Shown: positions 38,257-45,798 of the stretch, piece after piece
How positions within the stretch are numbered: the first letter of the stretch is position 1
Layout of the letters: the number at the start of each line of letters is the position of its first letter
DNA from: a virus
Reading direction: 5' to 3' (one strand)
Length of the DNA stretch: 46,036 bases
IMG/VR virus record: IMGVR_UViG_3300042566_000392
Coordinates: 1 to 46,036 of that record
Notes under the pieces: generated by a model
Told to the model about the DNA's origin: nothing
What the model saw: the letters and a program-made list of their open reading frames with translations, nothing else
The model's database searches: none
Position numbers and translations under genes: made by a program

Positions 38257-38514
38257 GCTAACCACGCCCTTGCGATTGACTTAGATGTGTGTATCGGTCA
38301 TGGCCATGCTATACCTACTTGTCGGGTGTAGAACAACACACCGCATGAGACACGCCCGAAAAAATGTTGGTATTCCTAGATTTTACGAATCCACAAAATG
38401 GGACAAATCTACGCAGCGGACTTGTAATAGAGGCTGCCCGCCATGGCCTTGCAATCCGATTTTGATAAGTGTTTTGCAAATGCAAGTGCCGTATGCAAAT
38501 GCTAATGTACCTGC
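38257..38514. promoter_or_regulatory. Control region between repressor-like and integrase-side genes
   Basis: 258 bases, AT-richer than the surroundings. On the minus strand TTGTTC and TATAGC are 17 bases apart (a candidate promoter facing the HTH gene). Motif copies lie at 38441-38455 (minus, ATTGCAAGGCCATGG) and 38480-38494 (plus, ATGCAAGTGCCGTAT). Direct repeats of TGCAAATGC lie at 38475-38483 and 38494-38502. It may also hold attP; no tRNA-like core was seen. Confidence 0.5.
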
Positions 38515-38796
38515 ATGAAGACATGTTGCGACTGCCAATTCAGCTTGCCAAAGGAGTGCTTCGCCACCCGCTCAAAGTCCAAGGACGGGCTGCAATCGAG
38601 GTGCCGGTCCTGCCAGTCGGCCTACTTCCAGAGGTGGGATAGACGAGGCAAGAAGGCCAGCAAGCCCGATCCTGTATCTGATAATCGGACATCTCCAGCC
38701 CAGGTCGAGCCGCCCAAGTCCCAGCCCAAGGCCCTGCATCCAGCACTAGAGGCGGCAGCCGAGGCAATCTTTCAGAAACGCAAGGCGATTCGTTAG
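38515..38796 (+). CDS. Zinc-ribbon protein with endonuclease-VII-type Cys motif (93 aa)
   Basis: ATG 38515. CCDCQFSLPKECF...CRSCQSAYFQRW is the Cys pattern seen at the start of recombination endonuclease VII-like proteins, but the nuclease domain is missing; the rest is a basic linker (RRGKKASKP) and short helix. Possible roles are excision factor or regulator beside the integrase. Real function unknown. Confidence 0.6.
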   Translation: MKTCCDCQFSLPKECFATRSKSKDGLQSRCRSCQSAYFQRWDRRGKKASKPDPVSDNRTSPAQVEPPKSQPKALHPALEAAAEAIFQKRKAIR

Positions 38797-38807
38797 CAAG
38801 TTGCATA
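38793..38807 (+). promoter_or_regulatory. Diverged copy of the recurrent motif before the integrase
   Basis: TTAGCAAGTTGCATA overlaps the stop of the zinc-ribbon gene, upstream of the integrase start (38857). It differs from the consensus at a few positions and would be a weak site. Confidence 0.4.
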
Positions 38808-38856
38808 CCCAAACACCTATGCTTGCCCAAGACCAACACAAACAAAGGGGTCCATC

Positions 38857-39843
38857 GTGCCACTACTGTCCGCAGCCACCGCTGATTACCTGGATTACCG
38901 CATCCTCGCCGCGTTCCGAGAGAACACCGTCAGGAACGATAAGCACGCCCTCTCCAGGCTCTACAAGTCCACCGGCGACATCCAACTCAGCAAGATCACG
39001 CCGGCCTCGATCGACGATCTACTGGGCGGGATGCTGAAGTCCCGCGAATACGCCATCGGCACCATCAACGCCACCCACTCCAGCCTGTCAGCGTTCTTCC
39101 GCTGGTGCCGCACCCGTGGCCATGTCCTGCCCAGCCACGACCCGCTGGCTGGCCGCCGCTACATCCCAACCCCGCCAGTGGGCCGTCTCTACATCCCGCT
39201 GCATGAGTTCCCCGTCGTCCTCGATGCGGCGACCAAGCCAAGGGATCGAGCGCTGATCGCCGCAGGGTTCTACACCTTGTGCCGCCAGTCCGAACTGGTC
39301 ACCTTGCGGGTGCGCGACCTGGACTTGGGGTCGGGCCGCCTGTCGGTCCTCCTGCACAAGACCTACGGCTCCGACGAAATGCCTGTCTCTGCTGAGTTCG
39401 ATGAGGAGATGAGGCTCTGGCTCCTCGCCTACCAAGAGGAGGTCGGCAGGCCACTGGACCCTGACTGGCTCCTATTCCCAGCGATGGCCACCTCGGGCTA
39501 CAAAGAGTTCAAGCTTGCGCCTACCTCGAAAATCTCCCGCTCCTCCACCATCGTCAGGAGGGTGCTGGAGTCAGCCGGCTACGAGGACAAGCGACTCGGC
39601 GTTCACACCCTGCGAAGGTCAAGTGCGCGTGCATTGTTCGATGAACTGAGCGGCTCGGGCTATGACGGGAGCCTCCGGCTCGTGAGTTCGATGCTCCACC
39701 ACAGCAGTACAGTGACGACGGAAAAATACCTGTCTCTCGACCTCGACAAGGAGCGACGCAACGAGAAGTTTCAGGGCGCATCCCTGTTCCCAAGTCTTAG
39801 GACAGATAACATCGTCCCTATTCGCAAGCCCCGATCGGCCTAG
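38857..39843 (+). CDS. int: Tyrosine integrase
   Basis: A 328-aa protein. The N-terminal arm and SAM-like core-binding domain (about 8-95) precede a catalytic domain with R143 (CRQSEL), K168 (HKTYG), H250-x-x-R253 (HTLRRSS), H281/H282 and nucleophile Y291 (TEKYLSL). All key residues are present, so it should be active. It integrates and, with a directionality factor, excises the prophage. It lacks a strong SD. The attachment site was not found. It is followed by a coupled CxxC gene. Confidence 0.88.
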   Translation: MPLLSAATADYLDYRILAAFRENTVRNDKHALSRLYKSTGDIQLSKITPASIDDLLGGMLKSREYAIGTINATHSSLSAFFRWCRTRGHVLPSHDPLAGRRYIPTPPVGRLYIPLHEFPVVLDAATKPRDRALIAAGFYTLCRQSELVTLRVRDLDLGSGRLSVLLHKTYGSDEMPVSAEFDEEMRLWLLAYQEEVGRPLDPDWLLFPAMATSGYKEFKLAPTSKISRSSTIVRRVLESAGYEDKRLGVHTLRRSSARALFDELSGSGYDGSLRLVSSMLHHSSTVTTEKYLSLDLDKERRNEKFQGASLFPSLRTDNIVPIRKPRSA

Positions 39844-39852
39844 GAGATGAGC

Positions 39853-40080
39853 GTGGCAGTTAGGTCAATCCGCATGTGTGACGCTTGCGGCAAGGACGAG
39901 GCCAAGAACAACGTCGTCCTTGGCATCGACATCAAGCGCACCGACGGGGTCCGAACCACTGGCGACCTATGCCAGTCATGCCTGGGGAAGATGGCCAGCG
40001 AGTACAAGCTTGGCCACACTTCACGCCAGCGCCGCACGCCCTTCAAGGTCCACGAGTTCGACGAGATCCCAAGGCAGTAA
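39853..40080 (+). CDS. Small CxxC zinc-ribbon protein (75 aa)
   Basis: GTG 39853 has AGGAG six bases before it; ATG 39847 touches the SD. CDACGKDEAKNN...LCQSCLGKM shows two CxxC pairs in a compact zinc ribbon, and the C-terminus is basic (HTSRQRRTPFKV). Its last 60 bases overlap a gene on the opposite strand (40021-40260). It may help integrase or regulate it. Confidence 0.6.
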   Translation: MAVRSIRMCDACGKDEAKNNVVLGIDIKRTDGVRTTGDLCQSCLGKMASEYKLGHTSRQRRTPFKVHEFDEIPRQ

Positions 40081-40260
40081 CCGAAGCAACTCTCGGTCGA
40101 GAACGCCATCGTTGAGCGGATAACCGTGCATGATCTGGTAGCCCCTGATCCGCGCAGTTGTCGGCTCATCGTATGTGCCGGTCACCTCAATCTTCAGCAA
40201 CCGCTGTAAGCCCTCGACCCGAGGCCCCTGCATCCCAGGGCCGACGAAGTCAATGTTCAT
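40021..40260 (-). CDS. Peptidoglycan-binding domain protein (79 aa)
   Basis: ATG 40260 overlaps the stop of the tail protein (ATGA). GPGMQGPRVEGLQRLL...GTYDEPTTARIRGYQ is the PG_binding_1 pattern of repeated helices that bind peptidoglycan stems. It is short and has no catalytic domain, so it may be a virion or tail-tip wall-binding part. The last 60 bases overlap the zinc-ribbon gene on the plus strand. Confidence 0.7.
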   Translation of the reverse strand: MNIDFVGPGMQGPRVEGLQRLLKIEVTGTYDEPTTARIRGYQIMHGYPLNDGVLDRELLRLLPWDLVELVDLEGRAALA

Positions 40261-42155
40261 ACGGTGCGAAGCACAAGCTGGATGATGCCGCCGAATCCCG
40301 ACGCCCTTGTCGGCGGCGCCGTCTGAGTGAATGTGGCGTCATCAGCAAGCGCGACATACGAGCCAGAGGACTGCGCTTCCTTCACCAGCAAGTTGGCACC
40401 GTTAGTGCAGGCCGTCATCAGTGCGTTCCAACGGTTCCAGGCACGCCCCTCGTATCCGAAGGTGACGCCGTACTGATCCTTCTCGAAGTCGAAATTCAGC
40501 AGTGGTAGCAACACTGTCTGCCCACGGTTGTCGACGGCAGGGTAGGCACGAACTGACCATGCTGTCAGTGTCGGGCCGCTCGCGTCGTCGGGCGTCAAGG
40601 TGAAGCGCAGCGCCATCGTTGACATGGATGATCGAGCGCCAATGCTAAATAGTTTCTCCGAGCCAGTCTGCTCAGTCATCGAACCAACCGAGACAGGTCG
40701 ATCGCTCTCATCGTGGTAGGTGACATCGACTCGGCCAGCGAAGTCAGGGTAGGCAGACACCTTCACTGACTGGAAGTTCTTGCCCTCCAGTGTGCCGAAG
40801 CGAATGTAGGAAGAGTCGAGCCAGCCGGTGTCGAGCAGGCTGTCACTATCCGCTGACCACATGACAGCAGGCGCGCCAGGGGCCACCATGATGGCGGTTC
40901 GCTCGCCTGTCATGATCGCTCCCGTTACTGGGCTCGTGCCTGCGACGCGGATCCAAGTCGACCACGGAGCGCGGCCATCCTTCTCCAGGCCAGACAAGTC
41001 GATGATGACCATGCCACCTCGGCCGTCGCCGGCGTCCTCGACTGGGTACGACAGGAATCTGTCATAGCTGGAGAACACTCGGGTGTCCGTCGATGGCTTC
41101 GGTGACCCTAGGAGCGGCCCGTAGGTGAGACCTCCAGCGTCGTTGAGTTGCCCGATACGGATGCCAGCGGTGGAAGCGATGCCAACGAAAGTCCCCAGGT
41201 ATGACTCGACGTCTGTCACCTTCTCGTTGGTGGGGAACTCGGCCACCACGAATGGCGCCGTAAAGGCAGGCAGTTCACCATTGTTGGGATCCAAGGTGAG
41301 CGCCAGGATTGAGGAACTGGCAGCGCCATGGCCCGACAGGAGGATCGACTTCGGGGTGGACGTGGCGCCAGTGAAGATCCACGAAGGATCCTTCATGTCT
41401 ACCTTTGGCGTGTCGGCGGTGAGGTCGACGGCGGTGTCGCCAGGTACGCCAGGATTCTCGTGCAGCTTTGGGCCGACACCGATGAGGACTCGGTTCTTCA
41501 CCCACCACGCCTGAGGCGTGACCGCTGGATCGCAAGTGAAGGCATCAGTCAGCGCCATCTCCCCCTCGATCAAGGTCGCCTTGATCTTGCCAGGGATGGA
41601 CACGAGCAGTTTGTTGCCGGCAACGACGAGACCACCGACGATCCCGCCAGCGGTGGCAGTGTCAGTGGCGTCGGTCTCGGTGTTGTACCGCGTTACTAGA
41701 TCGCCGCTCGCCATGAACGCCATTGGCCCAGCCTTGACGAGCAGGGCCTTGGTTGCTTCTTTGCCGAGGGCGACCGTGCCAGCCACCGGCAGGAGCGAGA
41801 TGTTGCCTGGCTTGGTGAAGACATCGACGCCGGCAGAGTTACGGAACCTGCGGCTGACATTGGGTTCGGTGATCGGCTCCATGAACTCCTGGCCTGCGCC
41901 AGCGGACCAGTCAGTCTGCGAGCGGGTCCACCATCCTTGGAGTGAGTTGTCGCCAGGGTTCTGCGACGAGTCGATCTGGTCCTTGACTACCTTCGCCAGC
42001 ATCCGCTGGTGCGGGTACTGGTCTGAGGCCCCCGACAAGAACGCGATGCCGGCAACGGTGTAGTCCGCTGCCATCCCGACAGGGTTCTCGTAACTGGTGC
42101 TCGTTGTCGGATACCCCAGATAGTGAGGTAGCCCGTGGATCTCGTCGATGCGCAT
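40257..42155 (-). CDS. Large beta-rich tail protein (632 aa), possible nozzle/hub
   Basis: Start ATG 42155. The sequence is dominated by beta strands and loops with repeated motifs, for example WIFTGATSTPKSILLSG, FVGIASTAGIRIGQL and GMVIIDLSGLEKDG. That layout resembles beta-propeller or nozzle-type tail proteins of podoviruses. The C-terminus holds a compact domain with NGANLLVKEAQSSGSYVALA. There is no enzyme motif. Position after the adaptor genes supports a tail role. Exact part inferred. Confidence 0.58.
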   Translation of the reverse strand: MRIDEIHGLPHYLGYPTTSTSYENPVGMAADYTVAGIAFLSGASDQYPHQRMLAKVVKDQIDSSQNPGDNSLQGWWTRSQTDWSAGAGQEFMEPITEPNVSRRFRNSAGVDVFTKPGNISLLPVAGTVALGKEATKALLVKAGPMAFMASGDLVTRYNTETDATDTATAGGIVGGLVVAGNKLLVSIPGKIKATLIEGEMALTDAFTCDPAVTPQAWWVKNRVLIGVGPKLHENPGVPGDTAVDLTADTPKVDMKDPSWIFTGATSTPKSILLSGHGAASSSILALTLDPNNGELPAFTAPFVVAEFPTNEKVTDVESYLGTFVGIASTAGIRIGQLNDAGGLTYGPLLGSPKPSTDTRVFSSYDRFLSYPVEDAGDGRGGMVIIDLSGLEKDGRAPWSTWIRVAGTSPVTGAIMTGERTAIMVAPGAPAVMWSADSDSLLDTGWLDSSYIRFGTLEGKNFQSVKVSAYPDFAGRVDVTYHDESDRPVSVGSMTEQTGSEKLFSIGARSSMSTMALRFTLTPDDASGPTLTAWSVRAYPAVDNRGQTVLLPLLNFDFEKDQYGVTFGYEGRAWNRWNALMTACTNGANLLVKEAQSSGSYVALADDATFTQTAPPTRASGFGGIIQLVLRTV

Positions 42156-42505
42156 TAGAGGATGTCTCCCCAGGTTCCACCGGCCACGAGTGGCGTCTTC
42201 CCGTCCAGCTTCTCGGCGGTCTCGTTGGCCTTGCGGAAGTCGTCAGCGATAGCGGCGTGCTTGACGGTGGCACCAGCCGCGTGCGCTGTTGCCGGCGTCC
42301 CATCGAATCCACGCTCCAGGGTTGCCGATAGTCCTGCCATGGCAGTAACGAGGCACGCCTCTTCACTAATCGTGTCGGGGTCGATGATGATCGTGAACGG
42401 TGCGGTGGGCCAGCCAGCGACCGACTGCATCTGCATGGTCGGGGTCGTGGCGTCGACAGCCATCGTGAGTTGGGTCTCGACGGCGATGTTGGAGTAGTTA
42501 CGCAT
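42155..42505 (-). CDS. Small tail protein (116 aa)
   Basis: ATG 42505 with AGGAA. TMQMQSVAGWPTAPFTIIID, CLVTAMAGLSATLERGFDG and TPATAHAAGATVKH match a small beta domain very common in phage tail and adaptor proteins, where a GYDGT-like loop follows the last strand. It is probably a tail-fibre attachment or adaptor module. Its stop touches the next start. Confidence 0.66.
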   Translation of the reverse strand: MRNYSNIAVETQLTMAVDATTPTMQMQSVAGWPTAPFTIIIDPDTISEEACLVTAMAGLSATLERGFDGTPATAHAAGATVKHAAIADDFRKANETAEKLDGKTPLVAGGTWGDIL

Positions 42506-42512
42506 GGCGTTC

Positions 42513-43415
42513 CTATCGTGAGTAATGGACTCTTTGGACGGTGCTGTTCAGCAGGCGCATCCGCTCGTCGGCGAGCCGCTGCTGGTACAGGGAGAACAGG
42601 TAGTTCGACTGCCGTTGCGCTGTCGTCTGGCCTTGGCTCTTCGCGTCCAACTGGTTCGCTTCGATCGTGCGGGTGGAAAGTTCGGCAGCCTCGGCGGTGG
42701 CCAGAAGCCGGCTGGCGGTCAGGAGCACCACCACATCCCATGCCGTCTGGGGCAGGAAACATTCGCTGAACATCTGAGTGCCGAAGTAGAGGACGGCTGG
42801 ATCCCTGGAGACGACAACCGAAAGTTCCTGGCGAGGTGAGATACGCCCATCGTTGAGGTACAGCGCCTTGCCTGACTCTGCCGCCGTCGAGGGCGCGTTC
42901 TTGTCGAACTGCCAGTCACGAAGCCAGCCGACGTCGCCGCCGCCTACGCCCCACGAGTCAGCCACGCGGACAGACAGGACGTCTCTCGCATACGCCGGCA
43001 GTGGGTAGATGTAACTACTCGCTGATGGCTCTATCGACAGTGTCTCCACGCCGTAAAGCTGAGAGCCGACACTGGTGATGGACTGGTTGATCGCGGACTT
43101 GATTAACTGGCGCGGGTACAGCGGAGCCATGATGACTCTGGTTCCGGCTTCGTGCGCCTCAGGGTTGGTGCCATCCATCCCTCGGCCATACGGCGGGATG
43201 CTGAGGGTGCCGCTCACGCGGTCAGCGGAGTCGACCCAGATGAGTTCGTCACCGATCTGGATACGGCCACGCGACACGAGGGTCGGGTCGGCAACTTTGA
43301 GGGAGAAGGTGCCGAACTCGATGTTCTGCTCCAGGTGAGTGGAAAGTTCCTGGTCACGGATGAAACTTCGGAGGTACGCGCTCACCTCCTCGACCATGTC
43401 GGAGAGTGACTTCAT
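42513..43415 (-). CDS. Putative head-tail adaptor / tail connector (300 aa)
   Basis: ATG 43415. The N-terminal part has the same beta motif as its neighbour (GDELIWVDSADRVSGTLSI, GRGMDGTNPEAHEAGT). The rest is helical (VVVLLTASRLLATAEAAELS; QRQSNYLFSLYQQRLADERM), similar to connector proteins of short-tailed phages. The order before the 116-aa and 632-aa tail proteins is consistent. The assignment is moderate. Confidence 0.6.
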   Translation of the reverse strand: MKSLSDMVEEVSAYLRSFIRDQELSTHLEQNIEFGTFSLKVADPTLVSRGRIQIGDELIWVDSADRVSGTLSIPPYGRGMDGTNPEAHEAGTRVIMAPLYPRQLIKSAINQSITSVGSQLYGVETLSIEPSASSYIYPLPAYARDVLSVRVADSWGVGGGDVGWLRDWQFDKNAPSTAAESGKALYLNDGRISPRQELSVVVSRDPAVLYFGTQMFSECFLPQTAWDVVVLLTASRLLATAEAAELSTRTIEANQLDAKSQGQTTAQRQSNYLFSLYQQRLADERMRLLNSTVQRVHYSR

Positions 43416-43417
43416 GG

Positions 43418-43660
43418 CTAACCCTTCTTCTCTGCTGCGGCTACGGTCGCCCTAATGTCGGCGAGTTTGCTGGTCGGCGGCTGGAGTCCTTGGGACTTCG
43501 CTGCCTTGTATTCGGTGATGATCGCCTGGTTCTCGTACTGCCTGGCGTACATCGGGTCGAGCCCTTGGGTGCTGTTCTTGCTAACGGGCGCCTTTGATTG
43601 AAGGCACTCGGCGTAACTGGCGTGGTCCTTAGTGCGGCATCCGCTTGTGCAGTTATTCAT
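43418..43660 (-). CDS. Small Cys-containing late protein (80 aa)
   Basis: ATG 43660 overlaps the upstream gene stop. The N-terminus MNNCTSGCRTKDHASYAECL has three Cys and a His, a probable zinc site. It is followed by a helical segment (QYENQAIITEYKAAKSQGL). The C-terminus (LADIRATVAAAEKKG) is helical. Virion or assembly factor, unknown. Confidence 0.58.
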   Translation of the reverse strand: MNNCTSGCRTKDHASYAECLQSKAPVSKNSTQGLDPMYARQYENQAIITEYKAAKSQGLQPPTSKLADIRATVAAAEKKG

Positions 43661-43970
43661 CTGCCGACCCCATGACCTTCTCGGCGGTGGCCGTCGCACG
43701 AGTGAGCACATGCAGCGGAGTGGCCAGCGCGTTCACGGCCATCGCCTTGTTCCAGGCGAACCACCATTCGTTGTCGGGCAGGCCCCCGTCGATGCCGGTG
43801 ATGTCTTCGATGGCGAGCCTGATGACGCTCTTCAGGCGCTCGGCCAGCGTCGGGTCATTGAGTAGGGCGGCAGTGACGTTCTGCTCCTCCTCATTGGTCA
43901 GCATTACCAACGACCCGTCGGGGTCGATGAAAGCTGGAGCGCCAATACGGCTAGTCAGGATCTCGATCAC
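43653..43970 (-). CDS. Small late protein (105 aa)
   Basis: GTG 43970 is chosen because AAGGGAAAG is at normal spacing and it overlaps the preceding stop. It begins VIEILTSRIGAPAFIDPDG, followed by helices (LLNDPTLAERLKSVIRLAIE; LATPLHVLTRATATAEKVM). The pattern resembles small structural or assembly proteins beside tail connectors. Function unknown. Confidence 0.58.
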   Translation of the reverse strand: MIEILTSRIGAPAFIDPDGSLVMLTNEEEQNVTAALLNDPTLAERLKSVIRLAIEDITGIDGGLPDNEWWFAWNKAMAVNALATPLHVLTRATATAEKVMGSADE

Positions 43971-44092
43971 TACCACTTTCCCTTCGGGCAGGTTGCGCTG
44001 CGAAGATGCGTCTTGATCCGCATGAAGCAACCGCACTCCTTACAGGTCGATGTCGGGCGAAAAAGCGACGAGCAGTCCAGGCAGATAGCCAT
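43970..44092 (-). CDS. 40-aa zinc-ribbon-like protein
   Basis: A short gene read from sequence: ATG 44092 to TAG 43970. Four Cys and conserved residues (MAICLDCSSLF, CKECGCFMRIKTHL, CPKGKW) match a short widespread phage protein with a C-x2-C, C-x2-C-x-C, CPxGKW pattern. It probably binds zinc. It is found near tail genes in many phages. Function unknown. Confidence 0.7.
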   Translation of the reverse strand: MAICLDCSSLFRPTSTCKECGCFMRIKTHLRSATCPKGKW

Positions 44093-44111
44093 CCGCTCGG
44101 CGGCATCCTCG

Positions 44112-45437
44112 TTACGCGATGGCGTACTTGATGACGGCGATTCCTCCACGTCCCACCCCTCCTCCAGTTGGCTTTGCGTCAATGCAGGTCCTTGACTCCT
44201 CACGATACCCTGCATCGCAAGGGGTCCACCGCGTCTCGGTGTACCACTGGGTGTTGTCTCCAGAGCAAGTCCTGACACAGGTAGTCCCAGACAGGTTGCC
44301 GCCATCGTCGCAGGCATATCTGGTCTCGTAAGTCGGGACAGTCGTAAAGCAGTTGTAGGAAGCGCCAAACGGAGGGTAGTAACCACTCACCTGGCAACTC
44401 CACCCTGGAGGACAAGCGCCGTTGACGCATGGATCGCCCTGGATCGTGGTCGTACCTGTCTGCCCCTGGTACGAGCGAGCCCCGTAGGAGCAGTCGTAGG
44501 AGTAAGGCCCGCCGGTCGAGTAGGAATACTGGTAGGACTGCTGCGGGTAGGAAGCCTTGCGGAGGTAGCCACCGCCGCCGCCCGTGCCAGGGTTGGCGCC
44601 GACCACCGGCCCAACATCAGTAGCGCCGTCCCCCGAAACGGTGACAGAGCCGATGGCCGTGGCTAGGTCGGCGTCGACCGCTGTGCCTGGCGTCGGAGTA
44701 GCGGTAGTGCCCGACCCTCCAGCCGCCTCGACTACGCCGCTTGATGTGCTGACCTTCGTCAGTTCACCAACACCACCCACCGTGACGGTGACGATGTCGG
44801 CGTAGTTGGCTTCCTTGGCCGTCCAGGAGGTGACCGTTCCACCGACGCCGCCTTGGCCGGCGACCGTCAGCGAATCCGCCTGGCCGCCGGCGCCACCACC
44901 CACGGCGAACACCTCGATGTCAGTGCCGTTGGCTAAAGCTGAAACGAAAAGCCCCTGGCCTGGTGCCGTGAAGACGTGATAGCGGAACCCGTTGACGTCG
45001 ACGATCGTGCCACCCGTCGAGGTCGTAGGCAGGGTTCCGCTATACCCAAAAGGGGTGAAGTACCACTTCCCCGAAATGTAGACAGCCGACACTGCGCCGA
45101 GCTGCGAACCACTGTTGGGGATTCCACCGCCGACTGGGGTGGCCCCTGGGCTCATCGTGATGAGTCCGCCACCTGTCTGGTAGGCGACCACTCGATCACC
45201 GTCGACGGCAGTTGCCGGCAGCGTGACTGTGACCGCAGTGTCGGAGGTCGAGATGTAGCAAGACCTGACGACCGCCGTGGTGCTGGCAGTGATGACAGTG
45301 ACGTCAAGCTGCGACTCGGGGAAAGCGGGGATGGAGTCGGCGAACGTGGAGAACGCCGTCTCTATGTTCCGCGCATCCGTAAGGCTCGGGATCTGGAATT
45401 CAATCCCAGACCCTCCGCCGGTATGTGCCTTAGGCAT
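44112..45437 (-). CDS. Glycine-rich tail protein with Cys-rich insert (441 aa)
   Basis: An N-terminal helical segment (TDARNIETAFSTFADSIPAF) precedes beta strands (GFRYHVFTAPGQGLFVSAL; DIEVFAVGGGAGGQADSL) of the polyglycine-sandwich type. The unusual part is a long Cys-rich insert, about residues 300-415. It carries about a dozen Cys (YDCSYGARSY; PCVNGACPPGWSCQV; YACDDGG; CVRTCSG; CDAGYREESRTC) just before the closing strand GRGGIAVIKYAIA. It lies after the lysis genes and before the adaptor. Probably a host-recognition subunit stabilised by disulfides or metals. Confidence 0.72.
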   Translation of the reverse strand: MPKAHTGGGSGIEFQIPSLTDARNIETAFSTFADSIPAFPESQLDVTVITASTTAVVRSCYISTSDTAVTVTLPATAVDGDRVVAYQTGGGLITMSPGATPVGGGIPNSGSQLGAVSAVYISGKWYFTPFGYSGTLPTTSTGGTIVDVNGFRYHVFTAPGQGLFVSALANGTDIEVFAVGGGAGGQADSLTVAGQGGVGGTVTSWTAKEANYADIVTVTVGGVGELTKVSTSSGVVEAAGGSGTTATPTPGTAVDADLATAIGSVTVSGDGATDVGPVVGANPGTGGGGGYLRKASYPQQSYQYSYSTGGPYSYDCSYGARSYQGQTGTTTIQGDPCVNGACPPGWSCQVSGYYPPFGASYNCFTTVPTYETRYACDDGGNLSGTTCVRTCSGDNTQWYTETRWTPCDAGYREESRTCIDAKPTGGGVGRGGIAVIKYAIA

Positions 45438-45461
45438 TAGTACCTTCTCTCGTGTTGTTTT

Positions 45462-45605
45462 TCATCGACCGCCGACAATCTCCATGGCCTTCTTCAGACC
45501 CTTGGCGTAACCCGCTTCCCACTCGGTCACGATCTCCTTGGGCATCTTCCAGTTGATCTCCTGGCTGATCTGCGCCCGAAGCATGGCTTCAGCCACGTTG
45601 TCCAT
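45462..45605 (-). CDS. 47-aa late protein
   Basis: ATG 45605 (MDNVAEAMLRAQISQEINWK) overlaps the holin end by 17 bases. The product is helical and charged and ends LKKAMEIVGGR. It follows the lysis genes. No membrane helix. Possibly a lysis regulator or a structural peptide. Function unknown. Confidence 0.5.
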   Translation of the reverse strand: MDNVAEAMLRAQISQEINWKMPKEIVTEWEAGYAKGLKKAMEIVGGR

Positions 45606-45798
45606 CGTCGTCCTTCCCGTCGTGCCCAGCCGAAGCCAGCAGGGCGATCCACGCACCGAGGCACACCGACCCAAGAACGGTCAGCGCCACGCGAGTCTCG
45701 GGTGAGATCCCTTCCTGTGTTGCCAGGACGACCCCGCCAGTTAGCAGGACACCTGTCGCAAGCAGCAGGGGCCAACGGGCGAGGTCGCGCAGGTTCAT
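45589..45798 (-). CDS. Putative holin, two transmembrane helices (69 aa)
   Basis: ATG 45798 overlaps the endolysin stop (ATGA). Two hydrophobic helices are seen: about residues 8-26 (RWPLLLATGVLLTGGVVLA) and 36-55 (RVALTVLGSVCLGAWIALLA). The C-terminus is charged (GHDGKDDDGQRG). Size, topology and position next to the endolysin are typical of class II holins. It would form the membrane holes that let endolysin reach the wall. Confidence 0.78.
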   Translation of the reverse strand: MNLRDLARWPLLLATGVLLTGGVVLATQEGISPETRVALTVLGSVCLGAWIALLASAGHDGKDDDGQRG

